The notes: generated from the letters alone by a model not told the origin. A stretch of 64,000 nucleotides of DNA from Sialis fuliginosa (GCA_961205875.1 OY540809.1:36654267-36718266), one strand, 5' to 3'. Numbered from the stretch's first letter, positions 43,344 to 55,689 are shown. Program-made: numbers and translations.

Positions 43344-44106
43344 TTTTTTGCTTAAAATATGTTTCTTAATTTACTGTTCAAGTTTGGCACGACAGTGCTG
43401 AATCAACATGTATACAAATGCAATTGTGATTGCAATTACATAAATTTAAGTAATTTTAAATTGGCCCCCAAATCCTATCACTGATCATCATACTGGAAAT
43501 TACCTAAACTATCAGACTCAATTATAAATTTTTATTTTATTATTTGAATTTTTTTTGGCCTACGAACCGGGCCCTTTTAAGCCCGAGCCCTATACTAGAG
43601 TCCAGTCAGACCCTAAGCCCATGTGGAGGCCATGAATATTACATTCTTAATTTCAAATTAAATTGCATGTATGTATGTATATCATCAAATTTCATTTTAG
43701 AAAAATAAATTGATACACCTGTAAAATCGCAATATAAGATTATTAAAATTCATCTAACAAAATAATTTGTTTCTATTTTTAATATCTCATTAAACAAGTT
43801 TGACGGTATGTTTTATGAATTAATTGAACAGAAAATCTGTTTTTTTTTCGTGAAAATAAATTCAGCCTACAGGTTACATGAGTAATATTAGTAATTTATA
43901 ATCGATATTGTTAATTAAGTTATCTGTATGTAATCTGATACAAGGAGCCTATAAGTGATTTATATACTGTGTAGAGGTAAAAGTACATCCGATAGGATAG
44001 TCCACATGTTCGTATTACTCATTACAGGACCGTATTCAATATACAAATACTATTTTTGTGTGTTAAAATAGGTTCATAAAATATTTATTTTAATAGGTTA
44101 TCTTGC
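43344..44106. other. Unassigned sequence
   Basis: GGGCCCTTTTAAGCCCGAGCCC near 43568-43589 is GC-rich and partly self-complementary. Otherwise no recognised features. Confidence 0.4.
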
Positions 44107-44227
44107 AAAAAAATGTATTTGCCATAATTATATTATTTATTTATTTTTGAAAAGAGGGTATCTGATATAAATACTCCCTTTTCGAAAATAAATAAATAAT
44201 ATAATTATGGCAAATACATTTTTTTTA
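44107..44227. repeat. Near-perfect 120-bp hairpin
   Basis: AAAAATGTATTTGCCATAAT through TTATTTATTTTTG pairs with its reverse complement across about 50 bases, with a loop near ATCTGATATAAATACTC. Small MITE-like palindrome. Confidence 0.85.
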
Positions 44228-44247
44228 AAGAATCAACAATTTAATAT

Positions 44248-44765
44248 ACATGCTGGTCCGGTTTGGGATACAGATATTTTAAGAACTGATTCCTTGCATC
44301 ATTGAAAGTAAAAAAATGTTATGAAAAGGGGGGTCTATTTTTAACACCCTCTGAGCTACAGGTGTTTAAAAACTTCCTTCAGAGTAGTACTTACAAACAA
44401 AGATTATCTCATAACTTCCAAAGTAACGTAATTAGAGCAACCACAATGAGTCAGTTTCATAGGTAATTAACTAACGTATTTTTCAGTTTTAGAGTTTTTG
44501 CTAGCCGTGTTTCCCGTTCAGAGTTATTGCTCATCAAAGTCAAAAAATATATTTATTTTTTTGAAAATTTTTATGAAAATGACATTATTCTTCAAAAGTA
44601 CTTATTATATGTGGTATTTTTTATCATTATTTTGGTGTGTCATAATGTTACCTAAAAATTCACTATACCAAGTTTGGACCTGGGTCTTACAGTTTTCCAG
44701 TTATAAATTTATCTAAATAATCCCCAATGTGACTATTTTGCTACCTATCCTATTAAATGAAACAG
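44248..44765 (+). repeat. Family E, copy 2
   Basis: CTGGTCCGGTTTGGGATACA through TTGCTCATCAAAGTCAAAAA and CCTATTAAATGAAACAGTCA. Contiguous single-arm form; the frame at 44498-44716 also appears in the right arm of 49009-49820. Confidence 0.75.
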
Positions 44766-45321
44766 TCATAATTTTTGTTTGTAATATATATCTAATATAT
44801 AATTCAGTAAGGACCATATCCTTACTGAACTTCGACGAGATAGAGTTAAAGTTGTTGATAAAAACAGCAACAGTCTCCAAATAAAATTTTATAATTTGTT
44901 GTACTTTTGTCCATTTTGTGTAAAACTAGTTTAAAGTCACTTAGTTTTGAAATATAAAATTTGGTCAACATAATTATATTTTAAACACCATTACTTATAT
45001 TATATATTTATTGTCTCGTAACATGCTATTAACAACACATTAATCATATAATAAGGTGTTTATTTATCAGAAAACGTAGCAGAGTGTTTTATTTCACATA
45101 TCATTAAACAGTTATTTCAAAACGGGATATAATTTTCATGGATCCACTGTTTAGTGCAGTCGAACCAAACCAATTTACAACTTTAGTGAAAAGGGTTTGA
45201 CGTTTATTTGTCTAGGAAAAATACTGGGTTTTTTTTGTGTTTTTGCATGTTATTGACTTTATACGAACACATAATTTTGTATTGTTAATTTTTTGTAACA
45301 GTAAGCTGGTTTTATGATAAC
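44766..45321. other. Unassigned sequence
   Basis: No coding frame or recognised repeat. Confidence 0.4.
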
Positions 45322-45857
45322 TTAGGCCCTCCGCAGACGGTGCGACTGAAACAAAACTGATTTGCAATCAGTTTAAAACTGGTTTCATGCAACTGTGCTT
45401 GCAGGTCGAATTTCGGTTTTAGTTGCGTGGTTGCATGATATTTTAGTTTTATAATTATAATAATATTATTATTTATTTATAATTAAAATTATTAGTTAAT
45501 TATTATTATTTCTATTAATAATTACCTACTTAGTTAATTCATTCAGAATAAATAAATAATCAGTTAATAAACATTCAATTCGTCGAGGAGGTGGAAAAAC
45601 ATGAAGTTCTATACATATACTATAGTCCTGGGTATTCAAGAAAGCTTGACATATTACCAAAAGTTAAAAAAACTTTAAAAAATCGCGTTTCTTCTTAACG
45701 GCAATTCCCATAAAACTGTCGACTGATCAAGATTCAGTCGCGCTCGTCTGCGGAGCGAGCACTTAAATCGATTGCAAACCAGTTGTAAAATAGTCGCTTC
45801 CGCAACTGGATTGCGATTCTCGTTGCAAAACAGTCGCACCGTGTGCAGGGGGCCTAA
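45322..45857. mobile_element. TIR element with CTGGTTTGCA-like subterminal repeats
   Basis: TTAGGCCCTCCGCAGACGGT and GCACCGTGTGCAGGGGGCCTAA form imperfect terminal repeats. Inside each end lie multiple GCAACTG/CAGTTTGCAA-type motifs. The ends recall PIF/Harbinger or hAT MITEs, but the target duplication is ambiguous (TA or TWA). Confidence 0.7.
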
Positions 45858-46084
45858 ATTTCGTATGTTTTAACACCAAAATATCTTGTTTTAAGATTTT
45901 TTAAAATAGATAATATTCTTTATTTATTGCAGATACCTTAACATATATCAACGTTTCGCCAAATAGGGTAGGGTGGTGCAAGAGTGCGCTGTGTAAAAGA
46001 GTACGCAGAGCCATTATCTAATCATTGAGCAGTGTTTTACGGTTAATTCAGTTGTCAAGTTAAGCTATTGATTATAGGTTTTTG

Positions 46085-46816
46085 AAAGGAACAATTGCGT
46101 TAAAGGGTTTTTTATTGTTTTATATGTTTGTTTGACACCTACAGATGATAAAATCACAAGTAAATCCGATTAAAAAAATATTTTTCCCATACAAACTTTA
46201 TACATCTCCTTTTACTCCCGTAGAGGTTGAATTTCGAAAAATTCTTTCTTATTGGATGCTAACGTCATAAAATAAAGACATCCCTTAAATTTAACGTTTT
46301 TAAGTACAAAGAAAAACGATTTTTCGGACATTTCGACATATTAGAGTAAAAGCGGTAAAAAATGGTAAACTTTGAATGGCTATATCACAGCCAATTTTCA
46401 TAGAAAAAACTTTTTCGACCAGCCATTTTGACAGGCGTTGCTTCTACTTTTTTTTGTCAAAAGCATCTCCTATAACTATAATCTTTACTCAGAATTAAGT
46501 TTTAGAAAAAATTTGTGATTTTTTGATATTTTTTTTATTTGTTTTTTAAATATTTCTTGCAAAAAAAATTTTTTTAAATTTTTTCTTACCTTCCATTTTG
46601 ATGGGAAATTCAATTTTCTATAAAAAATTATTCTTGTAAAATTGTCAATTTTTGCTTAGTTTTCGAGTTATATTAAAAACATTGAAAAGTGACTTGTTTA
46701 ACCCCTCCCTCAGAAACGCAGGGGTCAATTTAGTAACACTTTGTAATTTTATCATCTGTAGATGTCAAACAAACATATAAAACAATAAAAACCCTTTAAC
46801 ACAATTGTTCCTTTCT
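46085..46816. mobile_element. TIR element (arms about 75 bp)
   Basis: GAAAGGAACAATTGCGTTAA through TTTGACACCTACAGATGATA pairs with the right end at 46745-46816. The interior carries the GTAGAGGTTGAATTTCG block shared with 39.1-39.2 kb. Confidence 0.75.
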
Positions 46817-46851
46817 ACCTCTTATTTTCTGGTATAATTAATAGTGTAACC

Positions 46852-47083
46852 TTGGATTGCATAAAGCAAAATTAACTACAATTAGTTAATCAGTTGTTTT
46901 CAAACCATGATTAATGTTAATTCTAAACTTTATCTGAATTTGTAAATGAACAATTCACAAAATATGATAATTTTTTACCTTATAAAATATATCATAACAG
47001 TTATTGTTTTTTATAATTGACGTAATAATGGTTTGAAGCAACTGATTAACTAACTGCGATTAATTTTGCTTTATGCAACCCAA
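46852..47083. mobile_element. Foldback MITE, 232 bp
   Basis: TTGGATTGCATAAAGCAAAA through AGTTAATCAGTTGTTTTCAA pairs with the right arm ending TTTGCTTTATGCAACCCAA, with a central unpaired stretch of about 110 bases. Confidence 0.8.
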
Positions 47084-47409
47084 GTAAGTCTCCTGTCATG
47101 ACAAGTACACCTACAGAAAATTCTACGTGTTTTTATAGTCATTTACAGAGATTTAAATTTGTAAAAAGGGATTTTGACCATTGCGTTGTAATATTTATAA
47201 TTTTTATAAACAGGATTGTATTAAAGATTAGAAAGGTGAGCTACTTTTTCCTGTTTATTTTAGTTACATTACTATCGAACTATTTGTTATCCGAGTGATT
47301 TGAGCATCCCTTTCAATATATGTCACTAGTGACGTTTCAAAGTTGTTTGGTCAGAATAGTGCAAGAGTGCGCATACTCTTGTCCAACATTTCGTATTGTA
47401 AGTTTACTT

Positions 47410-47510
47410 TGCTTTTTAGGGTTCCGAATAAACCCTATTAATCTCACATTGTTGTCCGTCCTTTTCAGTTAAAGCAAAATATCTCGTAAACTACATAAGC
47501 TAAAAACTTG
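47410..47510 (-). repeat. Family P, copy 3, inverted
   Basis: TTTTTAGGGTTCCGAATAAA, CCCTATTAATCTCACATTGT and GTCCGTCCTTTTCA, the reverse complement of family P. Confidence 0.65.
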
Positions 47511-47660
47511 CTCAGAAATCTCAAGGAACCAATCGTAGAAGACTGGATAATGTATTTCTTGCAAACTGGTGGCACGAGAAATGCATAGCGTACTCAGGTC
47601 GTGGTCACTACAAATGTGACGTTTGTAAGTGATGCGCACTCTTGTCCTCATGGGAAGTTA

Positions 47661-49008
47661 TAGCTCCTAAAGCGTAATTTATAAATTAATTAATATGTTT
47701 TTTTTTTGGTAGCTAGTTTACCTAAGATAATAAATAAACTATAACATCCTCTTGGAAATATTTTTATTTAGTCCCATAAACTGAAACTACCCTAAGTAAG
47801 ATTTATCGAAAACTTAAAAAAAATGATATATATGAGTAATTCTCAATAAGCGTTAAAAATTGCATTGTAAAAATATTATGATTTTTTTATTTCAGTACAC
47901 ACATGAAAAATATTTTTTTTTGAACATTCAGGTGTATAAATCAATAAAATAATGTTGCCACTCATTCTGGAAAAAACTTTATTAAAAAAGAACCCTATAA
48001 AAGCTAAGTCAATTTTTTATATGGCAAGGACGCACCTAGGAAAAAAATTGTATATAGAAAAAGTTCTTAGAATTGTTCAAGGAATACCCCTAAATTTTTT
48101 CAGAATTTTTCGAGGAAGTTTTTGAGTTTTTGAAAAAATGGCATAATTCATAAATTATTAATTATTAATAATTTTTAATGAATAATTTTGTAATAAATAT
48201 TTAAAAAACAATGTTTAAACAATAATTATTGTTGTTTTAACAAGAAATGACCTAGTTTATTGTTAAAATTATGCTTTGAATCAAATTTGGTAACATTCAA
48301 CGAATTCATTGCAATAATCATTTTTTATTCGACTGTCTTCAGCGTTTCTCCGCTATTAACATTAAAATTAGGATGTAAGATACGCATTTTTACGTTTAGT
48401 ATCATGAATATTGAAAATGGCAAATGTTTTTAGGAACATCCGAATGATTTTTTAAATTAAGAGCTACAGACTTCAGCGAAGTCGCAAAAGATTCCTTGAA
48501 GCAAATACTTGAAAACCTTAAAGTTTGGTGCAGAAACATAAAACCTTTTTTTGACTACGCTCGTTCAAGTATTTTAAACTTGATTTTACAAAAAGCTAGT
48601 CCCTCGTAACATATTAAGCATAGGCGCTTTTTAAAAGTGCCTATATCAATCGTACGTTTTTTTTTCAAAAAGTATAGCCTCAGAACGATCTCCAAAAAAA
48701 TTTTGGCAAAGATTGGAGAGCTTTTTTGTTTGGGAGCTCTAAGAAAATGTTCAAGTAACATAGTCCCCTATCATTATTCCTGAAAATGACGTATAAATTG
48801 CTTGCAAATCTATATGTAAGTGTTAAAAACTAAGTAATACATGCATGATGACTTTCAAAATACTCTAAAGAATAAAAGCTATACCCACTGGATCCTCTTT
48901 AAACCTTAAATTTCGATGTACATAGCAGTTTCCAAAATTCTAACCGTCATTGAGAATTGCTCATATAATATATATATATATTCAATGTATAGTTAAATAA
49001 TTTTCAAT
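47661..49008. other. Unassigned sequence
   Basis: About 1.35 kb with no recognised repeat. The minus-strand 68-codon frame at 48555-48761 has no family I know. GACTTCAGCGAAGTC near 48469 is a small palindrome. Confidence 0.4.
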
Positions 49009-49820
49009 GTGTTGGGATATAGATATTTTAAGAGCTGATTATTTGGCTCATTGTGAGTAAAAAATTCAACACCCTCTGAGTTACAGGGTGTTTAAAAACT
49101 TCCTTCAGAGTAGTACTTACAAACAAAGATAACCTCATAACTTCCAAAGTAACGTAACTAGAGCAACCACAATGATTCAGTTTCATAGGTAATTAACTAA
49201 CGTATTTTTCAGTATTAGCGTTATTGCTAGCCGTTTTATTGTTAATGTTAATTTACATAATTTTAAAACCAATTAGAAACAAAAAAAATTTATGACTTTT
49301 TCATTTAATAGGGTAGGTAACAAAATTGTCGCTTTGGGGATTATTTATTGTAGAAAAATTTATAACTGGACAACTGTAAGACCAAGGTCCAAACTTTGTA
49401 TGGTGAATTTGTAGATAATATTATGACACACCAAAATAATAATAAAAAATACCACATATAATAAGTACTTTTGAAGAATAATGTCATTTTCATAAAAATT
49501 TTCACAAAAATAAATATATTTTTTGACTTTGATGAGCAATAACTCTGAACGGGAAACACGGCTAGCAATAACGCTAATACTGAAAAATACGTTAGTTAAT
49601 TACGTATGAAACTAACTCATTGTGGTTGCTCTAGTTACGTTACTTTGGAAGTTATGAGATAATCTTTGTTTGTAAGTACTACTCTGAAAGAAGTTTTTAA
49701 ACACCATGTAACTCAGTGGGTGTTGAAGATAGACCCAACTTTCCCGTTAAATTTTTAACTCACAATAAGCCAAGCAATCAGCTCTTAAAATATCTATATC
49801 CCAAACCGGACCACCCGGTA
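49009..49820. mobile_element. Family E foldback (copy 3)
   Basis: Two E arms face each other: 49011-49233 and, inverted, about 49565-49820. The right end reads GGTCCGGTTTGGGATAT on the minus strand with TACCGGGTG at its start; the left end lacks it. Part of the right arm (49320-49560) has no partner on the left, matching the fuller E copy at 44.2 kb. Confidence 0.85.
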
Positions 49821-50441
49821 TATAAAATTTTTAACGTTTATATTTAAATTTAAATATAATTTACTTCCTCGAAAAAATCCAATAAAATTATAACTCTTCG
49901 TACCATAACCATATATAATTTTAGATCAAAGTAAAAAGTATTCTAATAACTGTTTAAAATCCGGTATAATATTATATAAAATATTCTTTTAAAGTAAATG
50001 AAAAAAATCTGCGTAAGCATTCTAATTCTCGTTTAATATTCTAGCTGATATACAATATAGAGAGTATATTTAAAACTTAAATTGATTCCCATTATTTTGC
50101 AATTCCAAATCGATTTCAACATAAAATAAGCTATCAGAAAAATGTATACAAGTGGGTGCGAGTGAGATATAATGTCTTATATTTAGTTTTATGTCTTTGT
50201 TTATCTTGTTGTGCACACAGTGGTGTTCTATTTTAAAAATAAAGATTATATTACGCTAAGAGCAACAGGTTGAATACTATATATTCTTTGAAATCATTTT
50301 AACAGAAATAACAAAATAAGTACTATGTATGAGAATTAACAAATAATTTATATGATACTCGTAATAATAAAATGTAATTTAGTTTTTGGCCTCTTCTGAA
50401 TGACTTTTTTTTAAATAATAAAAAACTCGATTTCATAATTT
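49821..50441. other. Unassigned sequence
   Basis: AT-rich; nothing recognised. Confidence 0.4.
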
Positions 50442-51090
50442 GAAACCAACTGGAAAATATTCTCTAAATCATCCCGATTAAAAGTCTCAATGGTCGCAAC
50501 CGCCTAAGTTCCCGAGGTCTCGCGCAAAGAGCTGTTTTGCACCTAATAATGCAATAAAAAAATCGATATAGTACAGGACATTTTGAACGAAGAAATTAAT
50601 TTTTATGTATCGTTTTGTTTATTTAATTTCTAAATTTTTATGTTGTTAAAGTTTGCAAGTTCTAGCAAATTGTTTTATGGATTATAATAAAGTTTTTATA
50701 AAACATGTTAAGGTATGTGTAGTGCCGTCAGAGCCAGCTACTAGCGATAGTATTAAAAATATTAAATTGTAAAATAAAAACAATAGAAAATTAGTTGTCA
50801 TAAAAATATAACTTTGATTTGTAACACACTTATGGGACACCTTATATAAATATAATTATTTTAAAAATATGCTGCTTGTCTAGCCTGACAACTTTTGTAT
50901 TTAAAGTTTTCTTCCATTTGTTATAATAAATTAAATATTGAACTTAGGAAATCCTGTACTATATCGATTTTTTATTGCAGTATTAGGTACAAAACAGCTT
51001 TTTGCGCGAGACCTCGGGAACTTAGGCGGTTGCGACCATTAAGACTTTTAATCGGGATGATTTAGGGAATATTTTCCAGTTGGTTTCAAA
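50442..51090. mobile_element. Foldback element F8
   Basis: GAAACCAACTGGAAAATATT through AACCGCCTAAGTTCCCGAGG and AAATCGATATAGTACAGGA pairs with the right arm. Between the arms (50577-50950) is sequence related to the inside of 21737-22985, with CACTTATGGGACACC, so a piece of that element is captured here. Confidence 0.85.
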
Positions 51091-51137
51091 GAGATTGACT
51101 GAAAGCCATTTCCATATCAAAAACTGCGGGGTCCTTT

Positions 51138-51278
51138 AAAAGTTAATTATTGAAAACAAGATAAACAATTGACAATCAAAAGAAAACCGGCCTGTGATCA
51201 TTCCCTCTACCCCGCGGCTACTTGGCACGCTCCTTACCGCACGCCATCGTGCGAATAATATGTTCCCGTATGTATATA
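51138..51278 (+). repeat. Family X fragment
   Basis: TTAATTATTGAAAACAAGAT, CGGCCTGTGATCATTCCCTC and CGTGCGAATAATATGTTCCC match X copy 3 at about 56640-56790. Confidence 0.75.
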
Positions 51279-51307
51279 TGTATTTTATTTTTCAATATAT
51301 TTGTACA

Positions 51308-51430
51308 TGTTTTACTAAAGGGCACCATTTTACATGATCAGTAAAAATTTCAAGTTTCTAGCTTGAGTGAAAAGGACGGACGGACGGACGACAAAGTGAG
51401 ATTAATAGGGTTTCTTCGGAACCCTAAAAA
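51308..51430 (+). repeat. Family P, copy 2
   Basis: ACTAAAGGGCACCATTTTAC, GGACGGACGGACGGACGAC and TTCTTCGGAACCCTAA. It lacks about 25 bases present in copy 1 (the second TAGCTT unit). Confidence 0.75.
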
Positions 51431-51921
51431 TAGTAAAAATCAGTCGTTTTGTGCTGTCCAATTTAATATTAAAGGTTACATTACTTTCAACAATTTTCTT
51501 TATCTATTGTAAAAGGACTTTTTTCTCGCTTCGCTTCTATTTCTTGATTAAAACATAATATAGATACGAACTACAAAATAATAGAACTTTTTATAAAAAC
51601 AAACACGACAGTTTTCTCTATTCTCTGCACTTCTACACACTTCATAAACCACAGCATTCTATTTTTCTTAGAGTTGAATGAAATTTTAATAAGATTCGAT
51701 ATTGGTATGAAATTAGATATTGCGAGTTGTGATATCATTCTGTGGCGTCACTGCTTCACGGAAATAGAGAGATCGGTGGTATTTACACCCACACACACAA
51801 GAATACGTCACGTGTGTTCTATCAATCAATGTATTTGACACATCCGTATTTTGACACCGTTAAGTTTGTCTTTTGATAGTGAGTTTATATAGGATTTGAG
51901 ATCAATTGTGTAACCTTTTTG
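51431..51921. other. Unassigned sequence
   Basis: No recognised repeat or coding frame. Confidence 0.4.
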
Positions 51922-52455
51922 CTTCCATGTTCTGAAATAAATGGAAGTATTGTAATACTATTGAAAAATCGTGTCTGAGATAATGACGGATTCTGATTGT
52001 ACTAACTTCAAAACTTAAAGAAAAGTTAATTTCTGCATGGTGGCTGTGCTACACGATAACTACTGTAAAATGCACCGATCTGAATTATTTTTGAGGAAAA
52101 TGTTTGTCTCAGTGTGTACTTCAGACCTATTGATTTTGGTGCTAATCGAATTAGGGGTTTTGGAAATATTCGAAATTTTGTAACTTTTATCGTCTAAAAA
52201 GTGAACATTGCGAGTATTATCTCACTAATTTTGATCAGACTTGGTACATTTGTAGTTCAATTGAACCTAAGGGACATTTATTATTTGTACGTGCCTAAAC
52301 AACCATTGAAGGGGATAAAATCACCTTTAAAATAAACTAATTAATACGTCATTAATTCATGTTGCCTTGGAAACAAATGCAACTAAATTCTAATTGTCAA
52401 ATTAGTTGTTCTACAAATGTGTATTATGTTTTTGACATTAGGACATTATATTATA
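51922..52455 (+). repeat. Family Z, copy 3
   Basis: CTTCCATGTTCTGAAATAAA, GCATGGTGGCTGTGC, TGAACATTGCGAGTATTATC and TACGTCATTAATTCAT. It lacks about 30 bases present in copy 1 after GGCTGTGC. Confidence 0.75.
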
Positions 52456-52506
52456 TTTATATACAAATGGCAATAACTGTTGTAACCGTCGTAGGATATA
52501 TGTTTT

Positions 52507-52660
52507 GCTTTCTCGCAATATCGAAGATACGAGAAGCTTTGGTGTCGTTTTAGAATGAGACAAAAAAAATGTTTTCCGATTTCAAAATTTTAAATTGATC
52601 TTTCCATTTCACACTTTTCGTTTCGTATCTGTCTGTCTGCCCGTCCGCCCGTCCGTGTCT
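52507..52660 (+). repeat. Family R, copy 8 (fragment)
   Basis: CTTTCTCGCAATATCGAAGA, TGTTTTCCGATTTCAAAATT and the CTGTCTGCCCGTCCGCCCGT tract. Unrelated sequence follows. Confidence 0.75.
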
Positions 52661-52879
52661 TTTGAGTACGATTTGTATGCAGATAAAAAATTTATTTTGG
52701 AACTTACACTGAATCGTCTATGGACAGGACGTTTGTCTGAAATTTTCAGAGAATACTTTTAAAATGTTCTACTTTGAGAAAATACACAAAAAATGAATTT
52801 AAAAAAATTCTAATTGGGTCTACCCCCTTAAAAATTTTACTTTTCATATGGGCTAGCATTATAATATCATCATAGAAAT

Positions 52880-53012
52880 ATGAGGATGCAAATCCAGATT
52901 AATTTTTTATAATCCCGAAATCCCGGTATTAATATGTTTCTAATCCAGGAATTTCGAGATCAAATTATTAGGCGGGATCCCGGGATTCGGGATCCCGGGA
53001 TTGCAATCCCTA
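52880..53012. mobile_element. hAT-like MITE with GGGATCCCGGGATT repeats
   Basis: The minus strand begins TAGGGATTGCAATCCCGGGA, a typical hAT start. GGATGCAAATCCAG near 52885 is a weak partner, with ATCCCGAAATCCCGG next to it. No 8-bp duplication was found. Confidence 0.45.
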
Positions 53013-53751
53013 AACATACGTAAAGCTTATAAACATAAATATTTTCAAATGATTTATGGATGTTCGCCATATTATTATGTAGTTGCACCTCCACCAACAG
53101 ATGTTTGTTATATTTCTGTATTTATATTATTCATTTACAGGTAAATTTACATAAAATCAAATGACATTGTTAACTTCCCAACTGGAAGTTATTGTAATCG
53201 GTCCAAAAATCAAAAATTTCAACATAATTGTATGTTTTAAGGCATTGACATGGCTTCACTGATAATAAGTCAGACATGATGACTGAAACTGAATATTTCC
53301 TAACAACCGAAACTGATTATGCGCATGCGTCAACGGATGTTCGAAATTCAAATTTATCAAATTGATTTGTTAATCATATATAAATAAATACATACAAGTT
53401 CGATTGTATATCAACTACAATACACTAATTTAACACGCGAATACCTGTAATTTATTTTAATTATCAAATAATAACTGAATAAACAACCATAGATGCATAT
53501 TAACTGTCAAATCTGAATAATAATTGAATAAAGAAACTATAGAAATATGTCACATATATCTATATTATATCAAAATTTAGTTCAGTGTTGCGTCTCGCGC
53601 ATGCGCAAATGGAAACGAGACTGTTAGAAAAAGTATGATATTTAACCATCCGGTTTAATAGTAATTCCATAGATATCCAGTATCCAGTTAAATAATACCA
53701 GATCAGTGTTTTAAGGTCACTATAGTATATTTACATTATTTTCAGAAAGAT
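53013..53751. other. Unassigned sequence with two NRF1-type motifs
   Basis: GCGCATGCGT at 53321-53330 and GCGCATGCGC at 53597-53606 match the NRF1/Erect-wing binding consensus. CTTCCCAACTGGAAGTTATT near 53173 looks like part of a repeat known in insects. No gene was recognised nearby. Confidence 0.4.
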
Positions 53752-53775
53752 GTCTGTGTGTGTGTGTGTGTATGT
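53752..53775 (+). repeat. TG dinucleotide microsatellite
   Basis: About ten GT units followed by ATGTGTACGTACATACGTAT. Confidence 0.85.
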
Positions 53776-53989
53776 GTACGTACATACGTATGTGTTTGCG
53801 TGTCATTTTTTACGTTCACGAAATATCGTAAATAAAAATGCTATTTACTTCGTTGCGAAACCAATCGAAGCGTCTTGACGTGATTATGATCTGAAAGAAA
53901 GGTTTTTTCAAAATTTAACCCCTAAGAGGATAAAAAGGGGTGTAATGTTTTTTTTTGGTCGGATTTACTTAACACTTAGCATAAATATT

Positions 53990-54300
53990 CTATAATACAA
54001 ATAATGAAAAATGTACTTCAGTATTTTTTTGTTATACGTGCCTAAACAGCCATAGAAGGGGTGAAAGGCGAAAACCACCCTCAAAATTTGAATGAATTTT
54101 AAATACTAATAAATAAGTCTACAATTCATACAGCCTTGGAAACAAATGCAATTCAATTTAAATTGTCAGATTAGTTATTATAAAAACAAATGCAAATTGT
54201 CAAATTAGTTATTCTAAAAATGCGTGTTATATTTATGACATTAGGATATTAAATAGAAAACTAATATTCATAATACAAAGGTGAGTTTTATGTCTGACCA
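53990..54300 (+). repeat. Family Z, partial copy 4
   Basis: TACGTGCCTAAACAGCCATA, TTGGAAACAAATGCAATTCA and AAATTGTCAAATTAGTTATT match the last third of family Z, with a local direct duplication of the AAATTGTCA(G/A)ATTAGTTAT block. Confidence 0.65.
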
Positions 54301-54318
54301 GTTCCATTTAATTTTTCA

Positions 54319-55644
54319 TATGAGGCGTTTATTTAGAATGTGGCCTAAGTCCACTTATGTATGTTTAAACTGAGATATTTAAGGGTTTGCGTTTCAATAA
54401 AATTAAAAATATACGTGTAAGATATCAATGTGCCACATTGATTAAGTGTTTCTAAGAGAGTTAAATTTACAATTACTATTAAAATAACCCCAAATATTAA
54501 ATGAATAATATGTGTTTTTTTACCACAAATGGACTTAGGCCACTTTCAAAATTAACAATTACATTTGTTATAAATTGAAAAGAACTCAAGTCCATTTGTT
54601 GTATCATAAAATGCTTCAAATTAAAAAAAAAACATTCACTTTAATTTATATTATTTCTTTATAACAATGTATACAATTCAGGAAATCGAAGTATGTATAC
54701 AGGCTGATTTTTTTATCTTGAGATTATTAATATATGGAAAACTATGAGATTACTTTAAGTGTATAGGGAAAACTATGGATTTTTAGGGAAAATATTTGGT
54801 ACAAAAGTTTCGGGATTTAGAGGGACAAAATCAATGGAGGTAACAATTTTGATCTTAAGTGGAGGTTTGAAGGTCATTTTGGGGTCAGCAAATTTTTTTC
54901 AAACGAAACCTATTTATTTTTTTTAAATTCGTATTTTGCAGAAAAAAAGAAACAACTTTTGTCTGAAAAAAATTGTAAAAATTTTAATTTTAACATTTTT
55001 TTTATTTTGTTACATTAAAAAAACATTTTTTTGATTTAAAAAACTATGAAATTATAAAAAAATTATTTTTTTAAACTGCATTTTTTCTCAAACATCTAAG
55101 ATAATAATTTATTTTGGTTACAAAATAAATTTTTTTGATGTAAAAAAAAAAAAATGACGTTAAAATTAAAGATTTTTAAAAAAAATTTCAAACTAAAATT
55201 ATTTCTAATTTTCTGAAAAATACAAATCTGCAAAAAAATAACTAAGTTTCCATTTAAAAAAAATCGGTTGACCCCAAAATGACCTTAAAACCTCCACTCA
55301 AGGTCAAAATTATTACCTTCATTAGGTTTGCCCAGCTAAATCCTAAAACTTTTGTACCCAACATTTTCCGTAAAAAGGTTTAGTTTTCCAGCCATTATTG
55401 TGATAAATTAACAACATTATCAATAGGTACTGAAGTGGACTTAGGCCACTTTCAAAATAAAGTTTTTAACTTTAAATTAAGTGTGAAAATTAACGTGTTC
55501 AAAAAAAAATTTTCTTTTGAATATATTTAATCAAAAATTGTTTTTTATGATAGATTACACGTTCTACACGTTACTACAGTTAATGAGTTAACTAAAAAAA
55601 AGTGGAAAATGGACTTAGGCCACTTTCAAAATAAACGCCTCATA
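54319..55644. mobile_element. Foldback element F9 with repeated GGACTTAGGCCACTTTC motif
   Basis: TATGAGGCGTTTATTTAG and the right end AAATAAACGCCTCATA are TA-flanked inverted ends. GGACTTAGGCCACTTTCAAA occurs in plus orientation at 54531, 55438 and 55611, and inverted at 54341. A nested palindrome occupies 54705-55400. Confidence 0.8.
54705..55400. mobile_element. Nested foldback inside F9
   Basis: GGAAAACTATGGATTTTTAG, TGGTACAAAAGTTTCGGGAT and GGAGGTTTGAAGGTCATTTT pair with the right arm (AAAATGACCTTAAAACCTCC, ACTTTTGTACCCAACATTTT). The centre is A/T-rich near 55040. Confidence 0.8.
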
Positions 55645-55689
55645 TATACATATTAAAAAAATATTCACATAAACTGATAAATACTGTGT

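Larger units (their letters stand above)
45975..47652. repeat. Region with three GCAAGAGTGCGC motifs
   Basis: GGTGCAAGAGTGCGCTGT near 45976, TAGTGCAAGAGTGCGCATA near 47358 and, inverted, GCGCACTCTTGTCCTC near 47635. They may be ends of one or two TIR elements in the TAGGGTAGGGTGGTGCA style. Boundaries are uncertain. Confidence 0.4.

Noticed and set aside
44498..49568. Near-identical frames beginning MLAVFPVQSYCSSKSKNIF
   Set aside because: They are translations of family E copies; a related frame inside 3236-3475 diverges, and nothing suggests a real protein.
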